A stretch of 64,000 nucleotides of DNA from Diphasiastrum complanatum (taxonomy: Eukaryota > Streptophyta > Lycopodiopsida > Lycopodiales > Lycopodiaceae): NCBI GenBank assembly GCA_029204225.1, contig CM055092.1, positions 41,756,016 through 41,820,015 of the forward strand, written 5' to 3'. Under the pieces are notes generated by a model. That model had not been told where the DNA came from. It did no database searches and saw nothing but the letters and a program-made list of their open reading frames with translations. Positions 50,836-60,770 of this stretch are shown here, in pieces. Position 1 is the first letter of the stretch; every line of letters starts with the position of its first letter. Position numbers and translations under genes: made by a program.

Positions 50836-53390
50836 TGCCCACAACCCGGGCCAGGTGGAAAATAAGTACGTATTAGCGAAAGTAAGTGTGAAGTGTCCGC
50901 TGAGTGGAGTGTACAGTGGGCCCTGATGGAGGTAAGTGGCGACTACATCTGGGCTTTTTCCGCGGTGGCACAGGGATAGGAATCTCATCATCGGAGTCAT
51001 CAGCATGTGCTCGAGTCCGAAAGAAGCCAGTGAGAAGCAGCTACTGGGAGTCTAACCCCAAGTGATCTGGTACAGGAATCAAGAAGTCCCAAGCAATGAG
51101 CATCAGGATAGGAGACAAAACTGCGAAGTGTATGCGGGCCATCGCGAAAGAGACAATAATACCTCCCCCGTATCTCATAATACAACGGACATCTGAGGAG
51201 GAAATGGGCTTCATCTTCCACCTGCAACGAGCACAAGCGACATAGATGACGCTCTCAGGGGATATCCCATGCACGACCGGCCTCAACAGCAAGCTAATGC
51301 AAGTTAATGCATAGCTGCTCAAGACGATAGCGCAGGCCGTGTGATAGGGGCTGTAAGAGATAGAGCGGCAACAATGGCAAACCAGAGGGATCCAGAAAGA
51401 GGAAGTGTGTCTGGTAATACCTCAGTCGAATGCAGGAAGGTGGGAGGGAGCTCCAAGTCTGCTGCATATATCGATGGAATAAATAGCCTCGGATATATGA
51501 ATGCGTACCATGAGGATGCCCAGATGTCGTAAGAGATGCCCGAATGTCGTAAGAGATCATAAACCTGCTGGTACCAGGATAGCTTGGCATGGGAATCAGC
51601 TAGGACACGTGAAGAAGTAACTGCAGCAACTATGTATCTATCCGGGTGAGATGCACGAATATCCGGGTGAAGAAGTAACCGCAACAACTATGTATCTATC
51701 TCGGGTGAGATGCACGAATCTCCTGAATCTGCTGAAGAAAAAGAATAAGGAGGAAAAAGCCCTCAAGGATGATCTCAAAGTAGCAAACTCAGCACAGAGG
51801 ATATCATGAGGGTGGTAGTCTTGGCACGTATCATGCGACCCAACATAGTGGCCTGAATGCGGGAAATGTTTGCCCAGTCCCGAAGAGAAAGTCCTGGCAA
51901 CAAGATCTCGGAGGCATACATCACTGCTGGAACCACCCGTGTGAAACAACTGGCATCTAGTAGCGGGATCAAAAATATGATTCATTGTACAACCACGCTC
52001 GAACTGGACCAATGTTGAAAGACCGGAGGAAATGTGCGCAAATGCAGCCTAGCGGAAACCAAGAAGGGGCGCAGTAAACAGGACTCCCAAGTAAGTATAA
52101 GAGGCAACAATGTCAACTTCCTGACCATCATAGAAGAATTGATAATTGTGACGGCTTTATCAAATGGTGTTGAGAATCATGATCTTCATCTTTTTTAAGT
52201 TAACAGAGAGACCCCAAGCAACACAAAACCGATTTAAGATCTGTAAGTGACACTGCAACCCTTCTGGCGAGGGAGAAAGAACAATGTCATCAGCATAAAG
52301 CAGAATTGGGATGAGCAAATGAGCCAGCGGGCAACCATCTCCACCTTCTTCACGAATGAGGCGCTCAAGATCATCAATATAAAGTGCAAACAGCGGAGGG
52401 GACAGTGGACAGCCTTGCTTGCCGCCAACAGTGCTACGGATGGGAGAAGACAAATCAGTACCCAGCCGAATACGTGCTAGAACTCTCTCATACAGAGCAA
52501 CCACTACCGCGAGAATAGAGTCGGAAAAGCCAAGCTAACGTAGTCTGCTGATCAAAAGATGATGGGGAACAATATCAAAGGCCTTAGACAGATCAACGAA
52601 ACAAGCAAATACCTTCTTGCCCATATGCTTTGCCTCCTCAATGATAGTACGTAGAGTGAGAACATGATCAAGAGTGCTATAACCCCGGCGGAAGCCAGCC
52701 TGACCAGTCGCATACAATAGTCGAGAATCAGCCTCTGCCGTAAAGAAGTTCTGGAGAATAGTGGCGTACAACTTGGCCATGGTATGACCAATCATAATAG
52801 TGGGATAGTTGTGGGCATTCATGGCATCGCCTGCTTTGAGAATGGGGTGAAGGAGATTGGTGGCCCAAGGTATGGGGAAACCATCAACAACAGAGCGGTT
52901 GAAACAACGGGCCAGGAAAGGGGAGGCGAGTTTGGCAATTGGTTTGAGGAGCTCGACTGAAAGGAGGTCAATGTTAGATGTACGATTGTTCTTGAGTTTG
53001 CAGATGATGGCTTCAACCATGTCAGGAGAAAAGAGGTCATAGTGGGTAGGACGAAAAGGAAGAGAGATGGAAGGGTGAGCAGTTGTATATAGGTTGGTTG
53101 CATAGTCGACCCAGGATTGAAGAGGGATGGGTGCAATGGATAGGGGCTTATGAAGAAAGATCTTCCAAAAAGTAGCTGAGGAAGTAGAGAGGAGGGAGCG
53201 AAGGAGGTAGGAGGAACGGGAAGAAAAGTAGGCCACTTTCTTTTTGCGGAGAAGGGCATGAAGCTGCTTTTCTACGGAAGAAGAAAGTGTAGAATTGGAG
53301 AATTTGAGGAACTCGACATATTTCTGAAAGAAGATATTCATACTGAGATGTATCATTGAGGCAGCAAAGTCCAGGAAACAAAGAGTCTTT
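50836..53390 (-). pseudogene. LINE copy i, minus strand, ORF2 linker to C-terminus
   Basis: Linker and N-terminal reverse transcriptase at 52535-53330 (DLFSPDMVEAIICKLKNNRT, YPTIMIGHTMAKLYATILQ, GQAGFRRGYSTLDHVLTLR, FACFVDLSKAFDIVPHHLL). Central RT at 52160-52504 ([30 protein letters not shown]). The C-terminal zinc motif CSLQVEDEAHFLLRCPLYYE lies near 51180, and the ORF end is near 50900. Many stops and frameshifts. Its 3' terminus is cut off by LINE copy h. At 53390 it meets LINE copy j in opposite orientation. Confidence 0.87.
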
Positions 53391-53692
53391 TGCTGCTTTG
53401 TGGACTTCCGCAAAGCATTTGATTTAGTTCCGAGACACTTGTTGCTCCAGCGTCTAGCATCCCTTGGTATTTCACAGGAGGTAATTGTTGCTATTATCAC
53501 ACTATACGAGAGAGTTTTGGCACATTTCCATGATGGAGATGGATGGTCCTCATATATTCATAGTACAGTAGGAGTAAAGCAGGGCTGTCCTTTGTCACCC
53601 ACCCTCTTTGCTTTGTATATTGATGACCTTGAGCGGATCATTCGGGAAGAGGGTGGTGATGGTTGTCCTCTAGCAGATACTGTTATAGAGAG
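53391..53692 (+). pseudogene. LINE copy j, plus-strand reverse transcriptase fragment
   Basis: An open piece of about 98 codons: [56 protein letters not shown] and EEGGDGCPLAD. Very close in sequence to the intact LINE at 58760-59040. It ends where the (GAA)n tail of minus-strand LINE copy k begins. Confidence 0.85.
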
Positions 53693-55079
53693 AGGAGAAG
53701 AAGAAGAAGATGAAGAAGAAGAAGCAACATTAATGTCTTTTAAATGCCAAAAGGCATATAAGACCAATAAGTACATCTCAAGATTAATAAACACTAAAAG
53801 GAGCATAGAAATGTCTCCAATAAAATAAACAACTACAAGATAAGAAAGAATAGTTGATAGATCTCTACTCTACTCTCCTCTCAAAGTAAGTAAATATGAG
53901 AGGTGATACAATAAGTGTGGATGTACATGCTGAGAAGAAGTGTATAGATCTAGAAAACTCTCTCAGCTAAGACGGTTGAAAAAGGATGTGATATGTGTGC
54001 TTGATGAAACCAAAGGATCTAGTGCAGTAGTGATCCGCTGACAATGACTATGTCTCATACTCTGATGCTGACTGGGACAATGTCTCCTAAGAGATACTCT
54101 CCCTCTAAAGGTCCGAATATCAGGTCTGTGAGGTACCGTACACTGATGTTGATCGCTATGTCGATCTCGCATAGGGATAGGAATATTCTCGTCATCCACC
54201 CGAGCTCTCCTCCTGGAGAAGAAAGCTATAATCTGATTGTGTATCATGAATATTTGGCTGAGCAAAGACTCTCCGAATCAGGGACATCTCATGTAGCATA
54301 AGGGCCACACACTGAGGATCCTCATAGACAATGAGAGAACTAAAGTAGTAGGTGAGTCTCTTAATAAGCAGTGATATCGACCAAGTATCTCATTATAAGC
54401 AAGACATCTGAAGATGAAATGCTCCTCAGTCTCCACCTCTCTCAGTGACCATAACCAGCATATCCTGTCATCTCATGGGGTACCCTGGAGACGATCTCAA
54501 TCTCAAGCTGATGTGAACATACTCTGAACTATCCCAATGTGAATCTCAAACAATGTGATAACCCACAAAGTCTAAATTAGACATTAAAAGAGAGAAATCA
54601 GAGGGTCGTGGGGAAATGATAATGTGAGCGAGTAGGGATAGTGTACAGAGTGGTGGCATAGTTAGTCCAAGTGTGAAGATCGATAAGTGAGGGAGGTGGA
54701 GAACGGGGAGAGAACGCCAAAAGGCACTAGTGGAGGAGTTGTAGAGGAGATTAATGAGACGTCTACCTTCATTAGATTCATAAGTGCATTTTTTATTGTC
54801 ATGAACACGGTGGCATACACGACGAACATCACGGAATAAGTGAGGTGAATGACATTGTGCATAGATGATTTGTTGATGGTAATAGCGACATTCTTCATCG
54901 TACCATGGTTGTTTAGCTGATTGAGATGAGGATTTGGGAAGAGACCGATACACCTTTTGTACCCAATGGGGTTTAGGGGTGAATTTCTTCAATTGACATT
55001 CCAGCTCGTCGACCGCAGCTCCAGCGTCTTCCTCGACCATCCAACGTTCGCCACTAGAGGCCACCATGTGCCTCACACC
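53693..55079 (-). pseudogene. LINE copy k, minus strand, 3' end and ORF2 pieces
   Basis: The tail is (TTC)n-type on the LINE strand (53693-53724). The terminal hairpin ATGCC TTTT GGCAT is at 53744-53757. The acidic/basic ORF2 C-terminus is at 53960-54265 (QIIAFFSRRRARVDDENI). A linker segment at 54546-55000 includes WYDEECRYYHQQIIYAQCHS and NEGRRLINLLYNSSTSAFW. The reverse transcriptase between these parts is deleted. The part nearest 55079 is less certain. Confidence 0.78.
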
Positions 55080-55326
55080 AGATCACACAGTTTTTCTCTC
55101 TCAGTTAGTGAGTTTTATTCTTCCGCGTATCTAGTGGTTAAGCTACTGCTTCTGTACCCTCACCATAGCTGGAGGATAAGCTTTGGTTTTTATTTCCAGT
55201 TTATCTCTGTTTTTAGTTTTAGTTGATAGAAATAAGTCCCTGGCATGGACACTGCTCCTTTCTAATGTACTTTTTCTTTGTCTTATGTGCCCGAGGGCAC
55301 TCTATAGACATTAATCTATTCTATTC

Positions 55327-55330
<4 letters not shown>
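55080..55330 (+). pseudogene. LINE 3' UTR fragment (copy x)
   Basis: Matches the 3' UTR of the intact LINE: GTGGTTAAGCT...TGTACCCTCACC and hairpin GTGCCC GA GGGCAC at 55287-55300, followed by TAGACATTAATCTATTCTAT. Then the (TC)n tail starts. It retains no coding part. Confidence 0.8.

Positions 55331-55383
<53 letters not shown>
55331..55383. repeat. (TC)n microsatellite, tail of LINE copy x
   Basis: About 26 TC units after ATTAATCTATTCTATTCTAT. Confidence 0.92.
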
Positions 55384-55388
<5 letters not shown>

Positions 55389-55451
55389 TCATGAATCACA
55401 CACATCTGTCCCACACTACCCTCAAGACTTACAAATGTCAAATGACAAACA
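55383..55451. repeat. 69-bp flanking duplication, left copy
   Basis: CATCATTCATGAATCACACA ... AAATGTCAAATGACAAACA, repeated at 60769-60837 with three mismatches by eye. The two copies bracket LINE fragment l and the intact LINE, consistent with an unusually long target-site duplication. Confidence 0.85.
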
Positions 55452-55668
55452 AATGACAGTTGAATCTATAAATGGTCTTCGTACCATATAATCCTGGACA
55501 TTATCCTCTTCTTAGTTAGTTTGGTTTTAGTTATGTTGTTTGACGGCATTGCTCCATCTTGGTTCCACTTTATCTAATGTACTTGTTTGTCTTATACGCC
55601 TTTTGGCATGGAGAAGACGTTAATGAAGCTTCTTCTTCTTCTTCTTCTTCTTCTCTCTCTCTCTCTCT
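55452..55668 (+). pseudogene. LINE 3' UTR fragment (copy l) with (CTT)n(CT)n tail
   Basis: A 3' UTR of the second subfamily: GTCTTATACGCC TTTT GGCATGGAGAAGAC hairpin at 55591-55617, GTTAATGAAGC, then (TTC)n followed by (TC)n to 55668. No coding part. The intact LINE starts right at the end of this tail. Confidence 0.82.
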
Positions 55669-55950
55669 GCTGGTGCGCTATCCGCCTGCTGGTGCGCTGC
55701 CCGCCTGCTGGTGCGCTGCCCGCCTGCTAGTGCGCTGCCCGCCCTGCTGGTGCGCTATCCCTCTCTCGCTACCCCTGCCCCTCTCTCTCTCTCTCGCCGC
55801 TCTGCTGGTGCGCTGCCCGCTTGCTGGTGCGCTGCCCGCCTGCTGGTGCGCTGCCCGCCCTACTGGTGCGCTGCCCGCCCTGCTAGCGCTGCTGCCCTCT
55901 CTCTCTCTTGCGCGCCCACCCGCCCTGCTGGCGCTGCTGTCCGCCCTGCT
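55669..55950 (+). repeat. GC-rich tandem monomers in the LINE 5' UTR
   Basis: About ten imperfect copies of GCTGGTGCGCTGCCCGCCT (19-20 bp), interrupted twice by TC-rich insertions. This is much more GC-rich than the surroundings. They sit directly upstream of ORF1, where an internal promoter would be expected. Confidence 0.88.
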
Positions 55951-56023
55951 GGCGCTGCAGTGCTGACCTTCGCACCTGCCCTACGCTGCCCTGCGCTGGT
56001 CCTCCATCTGCTTACCGCCTCCT

Positions 56024-56932
56024 ATGGCACCTAAGAAAAAGGAGGGTGTTCTTACACCCCCCTCCCTGTTGGACACCCCCCCATCACCGGTAGTAATGGA
56101 GGAGCCGTCTTCGGTGACAGAAACTATCAACATGGCTGCCATTGACTACACTCCTTCCAAACCTACCGAAAGTCTTTTTGCTTATGATCTTAGTTTTATC
56201 CGGCAAGAAATTCTTGGACTTAAGAAACAACTACACCTCTTTGAAGCTGAAAATAGCAAGTTAGCTAAGGATCTTTTTGGTGTCACGGAACGTGTGGAGC
56301 AGCTTGAGCAAGAAAATATATATCTTAAGCAACGAATTGCAGAAAAAAGTGCCTTGGAGGAGACTTCCAACAAGATCAATAGCTTGGAGAAACAAGTCGA
56401 GGAGACGAAAACGTGGGCAGCACTCTTCAAACCGGATGATATGGGCAGCAAACTCTCATCACTCGCAAAACAGGTTGAAGAAACGACATCGATCCTTAAG
56501 CAAGGTAATCACTCTCAGATTTCATCTTTTCCGAAGGAAAACGATTTGGAGACAGTTTTGGGTGAACAAGCCAGAAGGGCCAAAAAAGCCTTTAACATTA
56601 GAGTAAGAGGCATTGCCAATGGTGGAAAACCGTTGGAAGAAGCTACGGATTTGCTCATTTCCAAGTTATCTCATGTGGCTGACGGTTTTGATACTGCTTG
56701 GCGCAGTAAATTTGATGACAATGTTTTGTTTATCAAGTTCCGCTCGCTTTCACAACGCAATGCTGCCCTTCGGCTTAGGGCAAAGCTTAAAGGTACTTTC
56801 ATTTATATGGATGATGACTTAACAAATACTCAATGGTTGGCAAGAAAAAAGATTATCCTTGAAGCGAAAGAGAAAGGGCAAAGGGTTGTTTTTATTGACG
56901 GGAAACCGAGATTTTTCGACCTTCCACAATAG
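56024..56932 (+). CDS. LINE ORF1 protein (302 aa), coiled-coil RNA-binding protein
   Basis: Starts MAPKKKEGVLTPPSLLDTPP. Residues about 55-165 form heptad-rich coiled coils (ILGLKKQLHLFEAENSKLAK, VEQLEQENIYLKQRI, INSLEKQVEETK). Residues about 190-300 look like an RRM-type domain (AFNIRVRGI and NVLFIKFRSLSQ as RNP-like strands) ending VVFIDGKPRFFDLPQ. This architecture matches L1-type ORF1 proteins that bind LINE RNA as trimers. The frame is uninterrupted. It ends CCA CAA TAG, and the next frame continues without a gap as ORF2. The basic KKK near the start may aid nuclear or RNA contact. Confidence 0.88.
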   Translation: MAPKKKEGVLTPPSLLDTPPSPVVMEEPSSVTETINMAAIDYTPSKPTESLFAYDLSFIRQEILGLKKQLHLFEAENSKLAKDLFGVTERVEQLEQENIYLKQRIAEKSALEETSNKINSLEKQVEETKTWAALFKPDDMGSKLSSLAKQVEETTSILKQGNHSQISSFPKENDLETVLGEQARRAKKAFNIRVRGIANGGKPLEEATDLLISKLSHVADGFDTAWRSKFDDNVLFIKFRSLSQRNAALRLRAKLKGTFIYMDDDLTNTQWLARKKIILEAKEKGQRVVFIDGKPRFFDLPQ

Positions 56933-59900
56933 GAACTAGGGGCCCCCGGATATAGAAGCTACCCGAGATCCCCTACCAATTTGAGACTTGGCTTCTGGAA
57001 TTGTAATGGTTTTTTATCTTCGTCATCAGCCGGAGACTTTGCTGATTTTATTAGAAAATGCGACATTTTGTTGTTGGCTGAAACTCATGAGTCCTTATAT
57101 CATCCTCTTCCAAATATACAGGAGTACTCTTGGCATTCTGCTTTTCGTCCATTTGTTAGGGGAAAAACTTGTCGAGGATCTGGAGGAGTAGCTTGTTTAT
57201 ACAGAGACACCACAGTTCAGATGGTTAAACAAGATCCATACGCTCGCTATATTTGGTTACACATTATTGGCTCACTATTGGGATTACCTCAGGACATCTA
57301 TATAGCTGTATGCTATTTTGCTCCACAGACCTCAGTGTTTGCTGAGTTTGGCGGGGACCCTTTTCAGGCTCTCTCAGATGATATTGCTATCTTTTCTCAG
57401 CAGGGTTCCATTTTACTAGCAGGTGATTTCAACGCCCGCACAAGCTCTAGACAAACCGAATTTCATGCAGCTACGGATCTTCTCAGGCTTTACCCTTTGG
57501 ATATGGGGCTAGACCGGGTATCACAGGATGCAGACACTCCAGCTACATCTTTCGGGGAGCAGTTGATCACTCTAGCAGAGACACACGCTCTTGCCATTTT
57601 GAATGGCCTCACACAGTGGCCTTCCTCATCAGCATATACATGCTATCCTCATGGTGGAGGACATAGTGTGGTCGACTACTTCATTGGATCACCTGCTTTG
57701 ATCTCTCACATTTCTGATTTCTCCATCACACCCCCTACCATTTCCGATCACTCACTCTTACACATCTCACTTGGTCACATAACCTCTTCTTTGCAAATTT
57801 CTTGCTCTCTTCCCACTCATAAACGTATTCCTTTCACCCAATCTGGATTCACTAATTACACCACAATCTTATCCCAACTACTCGCTAACTTCCCGTTCAT
57901 GGCACCAATTGACCAGCAAGCCACTTTTCTCTCTACATCCCTCTTAGCTGCTGCTTCCTCATCCTTCCCCACCAAAACGACATCATCTCACAGAAGTGTT
58001 CACAACAGATGGTATGATGCAGAATGCCGCTCTCTTCACAATCATGTGACATATGCCAGGTCACACTCCCCTGCCACACTCAAACAATGCCAGAAAGAAT
58101 ATCATAGAACCACCAGAACAAAGAAGATCAAGTACCTACAATCACTCTGCCAAAAAATGATCAACTCTTTAGATTCACCCTCCTCCTCTTTTTTCTGGAA
58201 ACATTTCACCAGACACTCTTCAACATTGGCCCCCATAGCCATCGAATCCTGGATCGAGTATGCCACGGAGTTATATACCACGGACTCTCCTCCTGCCTCA
58301 CTCTCACCGAGACCTGACCACTGCTCACTTTTCACCCCTGACATGGTTGAAAACGCCATTAAACATGCCAAACTAAATAAAGCCACTGACTATGACTCCT
58401 TAAGTGTAGACTTCCTAAAGCCCGTAGCACATCTCATCTCCCCTTACATTGCTCATGTTTTTAACACAGCTGTTACTTCTGGTTTTCCTACGGCTTGGTG
58501 TACTAATATCCTTCACCCCATCCTCAAGGCAGGTGATCCCATGAATGTAGGAAACTACCGCACCATTATGATTGGCCACACTCTAGCTAAGATATATGGC
58601 TCTATACTACAGACAGTCACTGGATCTTTTGCTGAAACTGAGGGTTTACACGCTATGGGTCAAGCTGGTTTCAGACCGGGATATTCTACTTCAGACCAGA
58701 TCTTCATTTTGAGATGCATTATTGAGGAGGCTCGACATCGGAAACAGAGAATTTACTGTTGCTTTGTGGATTTTCGCAAAGCTTTTGACTCTGTTCCACG
58801 ACATCTTCTTTTCCAGAGACTGTCTTCACTTGGCTTTTCAGAGGATACTATTGCTGCGATCATTACTTTATATGAGCGAGTCTTGGCACGTTTCAGAGAT
58901 GGTAGTGGCTGGTCCTCACAGATACATTCTACCATTGGGGTGAAGCAGGGTTGCCCCTTATCACCCACTCTTTTTGCACTATATATAGATGACCTCGAGC
59001 GGATTATTCGCGAGGAAGGTGGAGAGGGCTGTCCCCTAGCAGACATTATTATCCCCATTCTCTTGTACGCTGATGATGTGGTTCTCCTCTCATCCTCTGC
59101 AGCTGGTTCACAGAGTCACCTTTCTGCTTTACATCACTTTTGCCAGCGTTGGGGATTGACGGTTAACCTTAAGAAGACTAAGATTATGGTGTTTAACACC
59201 AACAGACAGCATATGAGAGATGTGATTTTCTATTATGACGGGCTACCGATTGAGATCGTGACCTCCTACACCTATTTGGGAGTTCTTTTCTCTGGTCCGC
59301 TACTCACTTTTCGACCAGCAGCCACCACCAGGCTCCGCAAGGGGCATACCGCTCTTGTGCATATGGAGAGATTTTGCTCTACTTATTATGTGCAGGATCC
59401 TGCTACCAGATGCCTACTATTTTCTGCTACTGTCTCCCCAGTTGTGCTATATTCGGCTGAGACTTGGTGCCCTGATTTATCACGCGATACATGGAGAGAT
59501 CTTACTCGTATCCAGATTCTCATGCTCAGTAGGATAATCCGGGCTAAGCCCTCAGTACCACATGATATCATACTAGCCGAGTTTGCTTCTCCTCCATTAG
59601 TTGTTGGTGCTATGTTTCAGATCATCACCTTTCTTCACAGGGTATCAGATCTAGATACCTCCAGATACATTGTTGCTGCTCTCACTTCATCTTGTACCAT
59701 TGCAGATCAGGGAGCCAAGCACTCTTGGTATTGCAGTGTCTCAGCCCTTCTTCAGACTTGGGGTTTATCCGCACTTGATCTTCCGAATGGAACCCATGCT
59801 TATATCAGACAGCAGATCTACCGGAGCTACATACGCACTATATGGTCACATCCTGATCCAGATAGGGTCAAGCTACATTATTATGGCACACATCTTTTAC

Positions 59901-60484
59901 GGCTGGACGTTTCGGGCTTGCCTATTCTTCCAGTTTATCTTACACAGACGCTATCTTTTGGTCTGAGATATCGTATAGGACAGCTTCGAGTCTCTTCTCA
60001 TCAGCTTGCTATCGAGACAGGTAGATACACAGACACTCCCAGATTGCAGCGGATATGTCAGCTTTGTTCTCTTCAGGAGGTGGAAGATGAGTTTCATTTC
60101 ATCTTTCGCTGCCCAGTATACTATGAGATTAGAGGACGATACCATTGTTTATACCGAGATATTCCCCTCACGTTGAGCTCCTTCCTCGAGTATCCAGATG
60201 CTAGATGTGTGGGTCTTCTTTTGAGAGAGATGTATATTTTACGAGCTTCACTTCTACCTACGCTCTCAGATATGGATTCCAGTCAGGCTCACATTACTCA
60301 GTTCTTCCAGAAGCGAGACAGAGTGGATATTTCGGTTGCGGATTTTGACGTCCCCGTCCGAAGATCGAAGACACAGAGAGTTTCGGCTCGATCCAGTGCT
60401 ACTAGATCTTCATACGCCTCCCACCAGCCTACATCACGACCCACTACTACCATCACTCATTACTTTCGGCTTGCTCGTAGCTAG
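56933..60484 (+). CDS. LINE ORF2 protein: endonuclease and reverse transcriptase, no initiating ATG
   Basis: Open for 1183 codons from just after the ORF1 TAG. Endonuclease homology begins almost at once (LRLGFWNCNGF, LLLAETHE, GDFNARTSS, HSVVDYFIGSP, SDHSLLHISLG). Linker includes WYDAECRSLHNHVTYARSHS. Reverse transcriptase: [89 protein letters not shown] (YADD about 59066). C-terminal motif C-x2-C-x9-H-x4-C (CQLCSLQEVEDEFHFIFRC) near 60056. The first in-frame ATG is at 57221, after the first endonuclease motifs, so ORF2 probably depends on TAG readthrough, a non-ATG start (TTG 56981) or reinitiation. Confidence 0.9.
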   Translation, partial: ELGAPGYRSYPRSPTNLRLGFWNCNGFLSSSSAGDFADFIRKCDILLLAETHESLYHPLPNIQEYSWHSAFRPFVRGKTCRGSGGVACLYRDTTVQMVKQDPYARYIWLHIIGSLLGLPQDIYIAVCYFAPQTSVFAEFGGDPFQALSDDIAIFSQQGSILLAGDFNARTSSRQTEFHAATDLLRLYPLDMGLDRVSQDADTPATSFGEQLITLAETHALAILNGLTQWPSSSAYTCYPHGGGHSVVDYFIGSPALISHISDFSITPPTISDHSLLHISLGHITSSLQISCSLPTHKRIPFTQSGFTNYTTILSQLLANFPFMAPIDQQATFLSTSLLAAASSSFPTKTTSSHRSVHNRWYDAECRSLHNHVTYARSHSPATLKQCQKEYHRTTRTKKIKYLQSLCQKMINSLDSPSSSFFWKHFTRHSSTLAPIAIESWIEYATELYTTDSPPASLSPRPDHCSLFTPDMVENAIKHAKLNKATDYDSLSVDFLKPVAHLISPYIAHVFNTAVTSGFPTAWCTNILHPILKAGDPMNVGNYRTIMIGHTLAKIYGSILQTVTGSFAETEGLHAMGQAGFRPGYSTSDQIFILRCIIEEARHRKQRIYCCFVDFRKAFDSVPRHLLFQRLSSLGFSEDTIAAIITLYERVLARFRDGSGWSSQIHSTIGVKQGCPLSPTLFALYIDDLERIIREEGGEGCPLADIIIPILLYADDVVLLSSSAAGSQSHLSALHHFCQRWGLTVNLKKTKIMVFNTNRQHMRDVIFYYDGLPIEIVTSYTYLGVLFSGPLLTFRPAATTRLRKGHTALVHMERFCSTYYVQDPATRCLLFSATVSPVVLYSAETWCPDLSRDTWRDLTRIQILMLSRIIRAKPSVPHDIILAEFASPPLVVGAMFQIITFLHRVSDLDTSRYIVAALTSSCTIADQGAKHSWYCSVSALLQTWGLSALDLPNGTHAYIRQQIYRSYIRTIWSHPDPDRVKLHYYGTHLLRLDVSGLPILPVYLTQTLSFGLRYRIGQLRVSSHQLAIETGRYTDTPRLQRICQLCSLQEVEDEFHFIFRCPVYYEIRGRYHCLYRDIPLTLSSFLEYPDARCVGLLLREMYILRASLLPTLSDMDSSQAHITQFFQKRDRVDISVADFDVPVRRSKTQRVSARSSATRSSYASHQPTSRPTTTITHYFRLARS

Positions 60485-60665
60485 TTTCCTCCGCGGAGCA
60501 GGTGGTTAAGCTCTTGCTTTGTACCCTCACCAGCTGGTGGTCAAGCTTGGATACTTTTTCTCTTAGAGACAGAGAGATCGATATTTTAGTTTTAGTTTTA
60601 CTGTCTTTTCATTGGTAAATAAGTCCTTATGCGGACAATGCTTCTCACATTTTGTACTCTCTTTT

Positions 60666-60694
60666 GTCTTATGTGCCCCTGGGCACCAAAAGAC
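60666..60694 (+). other. 3'-terminal bulged hairpin of the LINE
   Basis: GTCTT-AT-GTGCCC-CT-GGGCAC-CAA-AAGAC: an outer GTCTT/AAGAC stem and an inner six-pair stem with a two-base loop, followed by GTTAATAATAATAATT. The inner stem changes sequence but keeps pairing in the other copies, as detailed in the findings. Likely the site recognised by the element's own reverse transcriptase. Confidence 0.75.
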
Positions 60695-60718
60695 GTTAAT
60701 AATAATAATTCTAATTCT

Positions 60719-60722
<4 letters not shown>

Positions 60723-60770
<48 letters not shown>
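60723..60770. repeat. (TC)n(CA)n tail of the intact LINE
   Basis: About 13 TC units followed by 10 CA units, directly preceded by TAATTCTAATTC. Confidence 0.9.

Larger units (their letters stand above)
55669..60770 (+). mobile_element. Structurally intact two-ORF LINE (non-LTR retrotransposon), copy G
   Basis: Layout: 5' UTR of about 20-bp GC-rich monomers (55669-55950), ORF1 56024-56932, ORF2 56933-60484 in the same frame after one TAG, 3' UTR 60485-60722 with terminal hairpin, (TC)n tail 60723-60749 and a (CA)n run to 60770. Both ORFs are uninterrupted. ORF2 has an apurinic-type endonuclease, reverse transcriptase with YADD, and a C-terminal Cys/His motif. The ORF1 coiled-coil plus RRM-like layout recalls the L1/Tx1 group, but clade assignment needs a tree. 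All other LINE pieces here are relatives of this element. Confidence 0.92.

Noticed and set aside
54546-55076. Host gene on the minus strand at 54546-55076
   Set aside because: WYDEECRYYHQQIIYAQCHS and the following segment match the LINE ORF2 linker.
55669-55950. Possible CRISPR-like array of about 20-bp units
   Set aside because: Units are directly adjacent without unique spacers and sit in a plant LINE 5' UTR.
55559-56093. Cys/Ala/Pro-rich open frames upstream of LINE ORF1
   Set aside because: Produced by the GC-rich 5' UTR monomers; no domain and frame choice is arbitrary.
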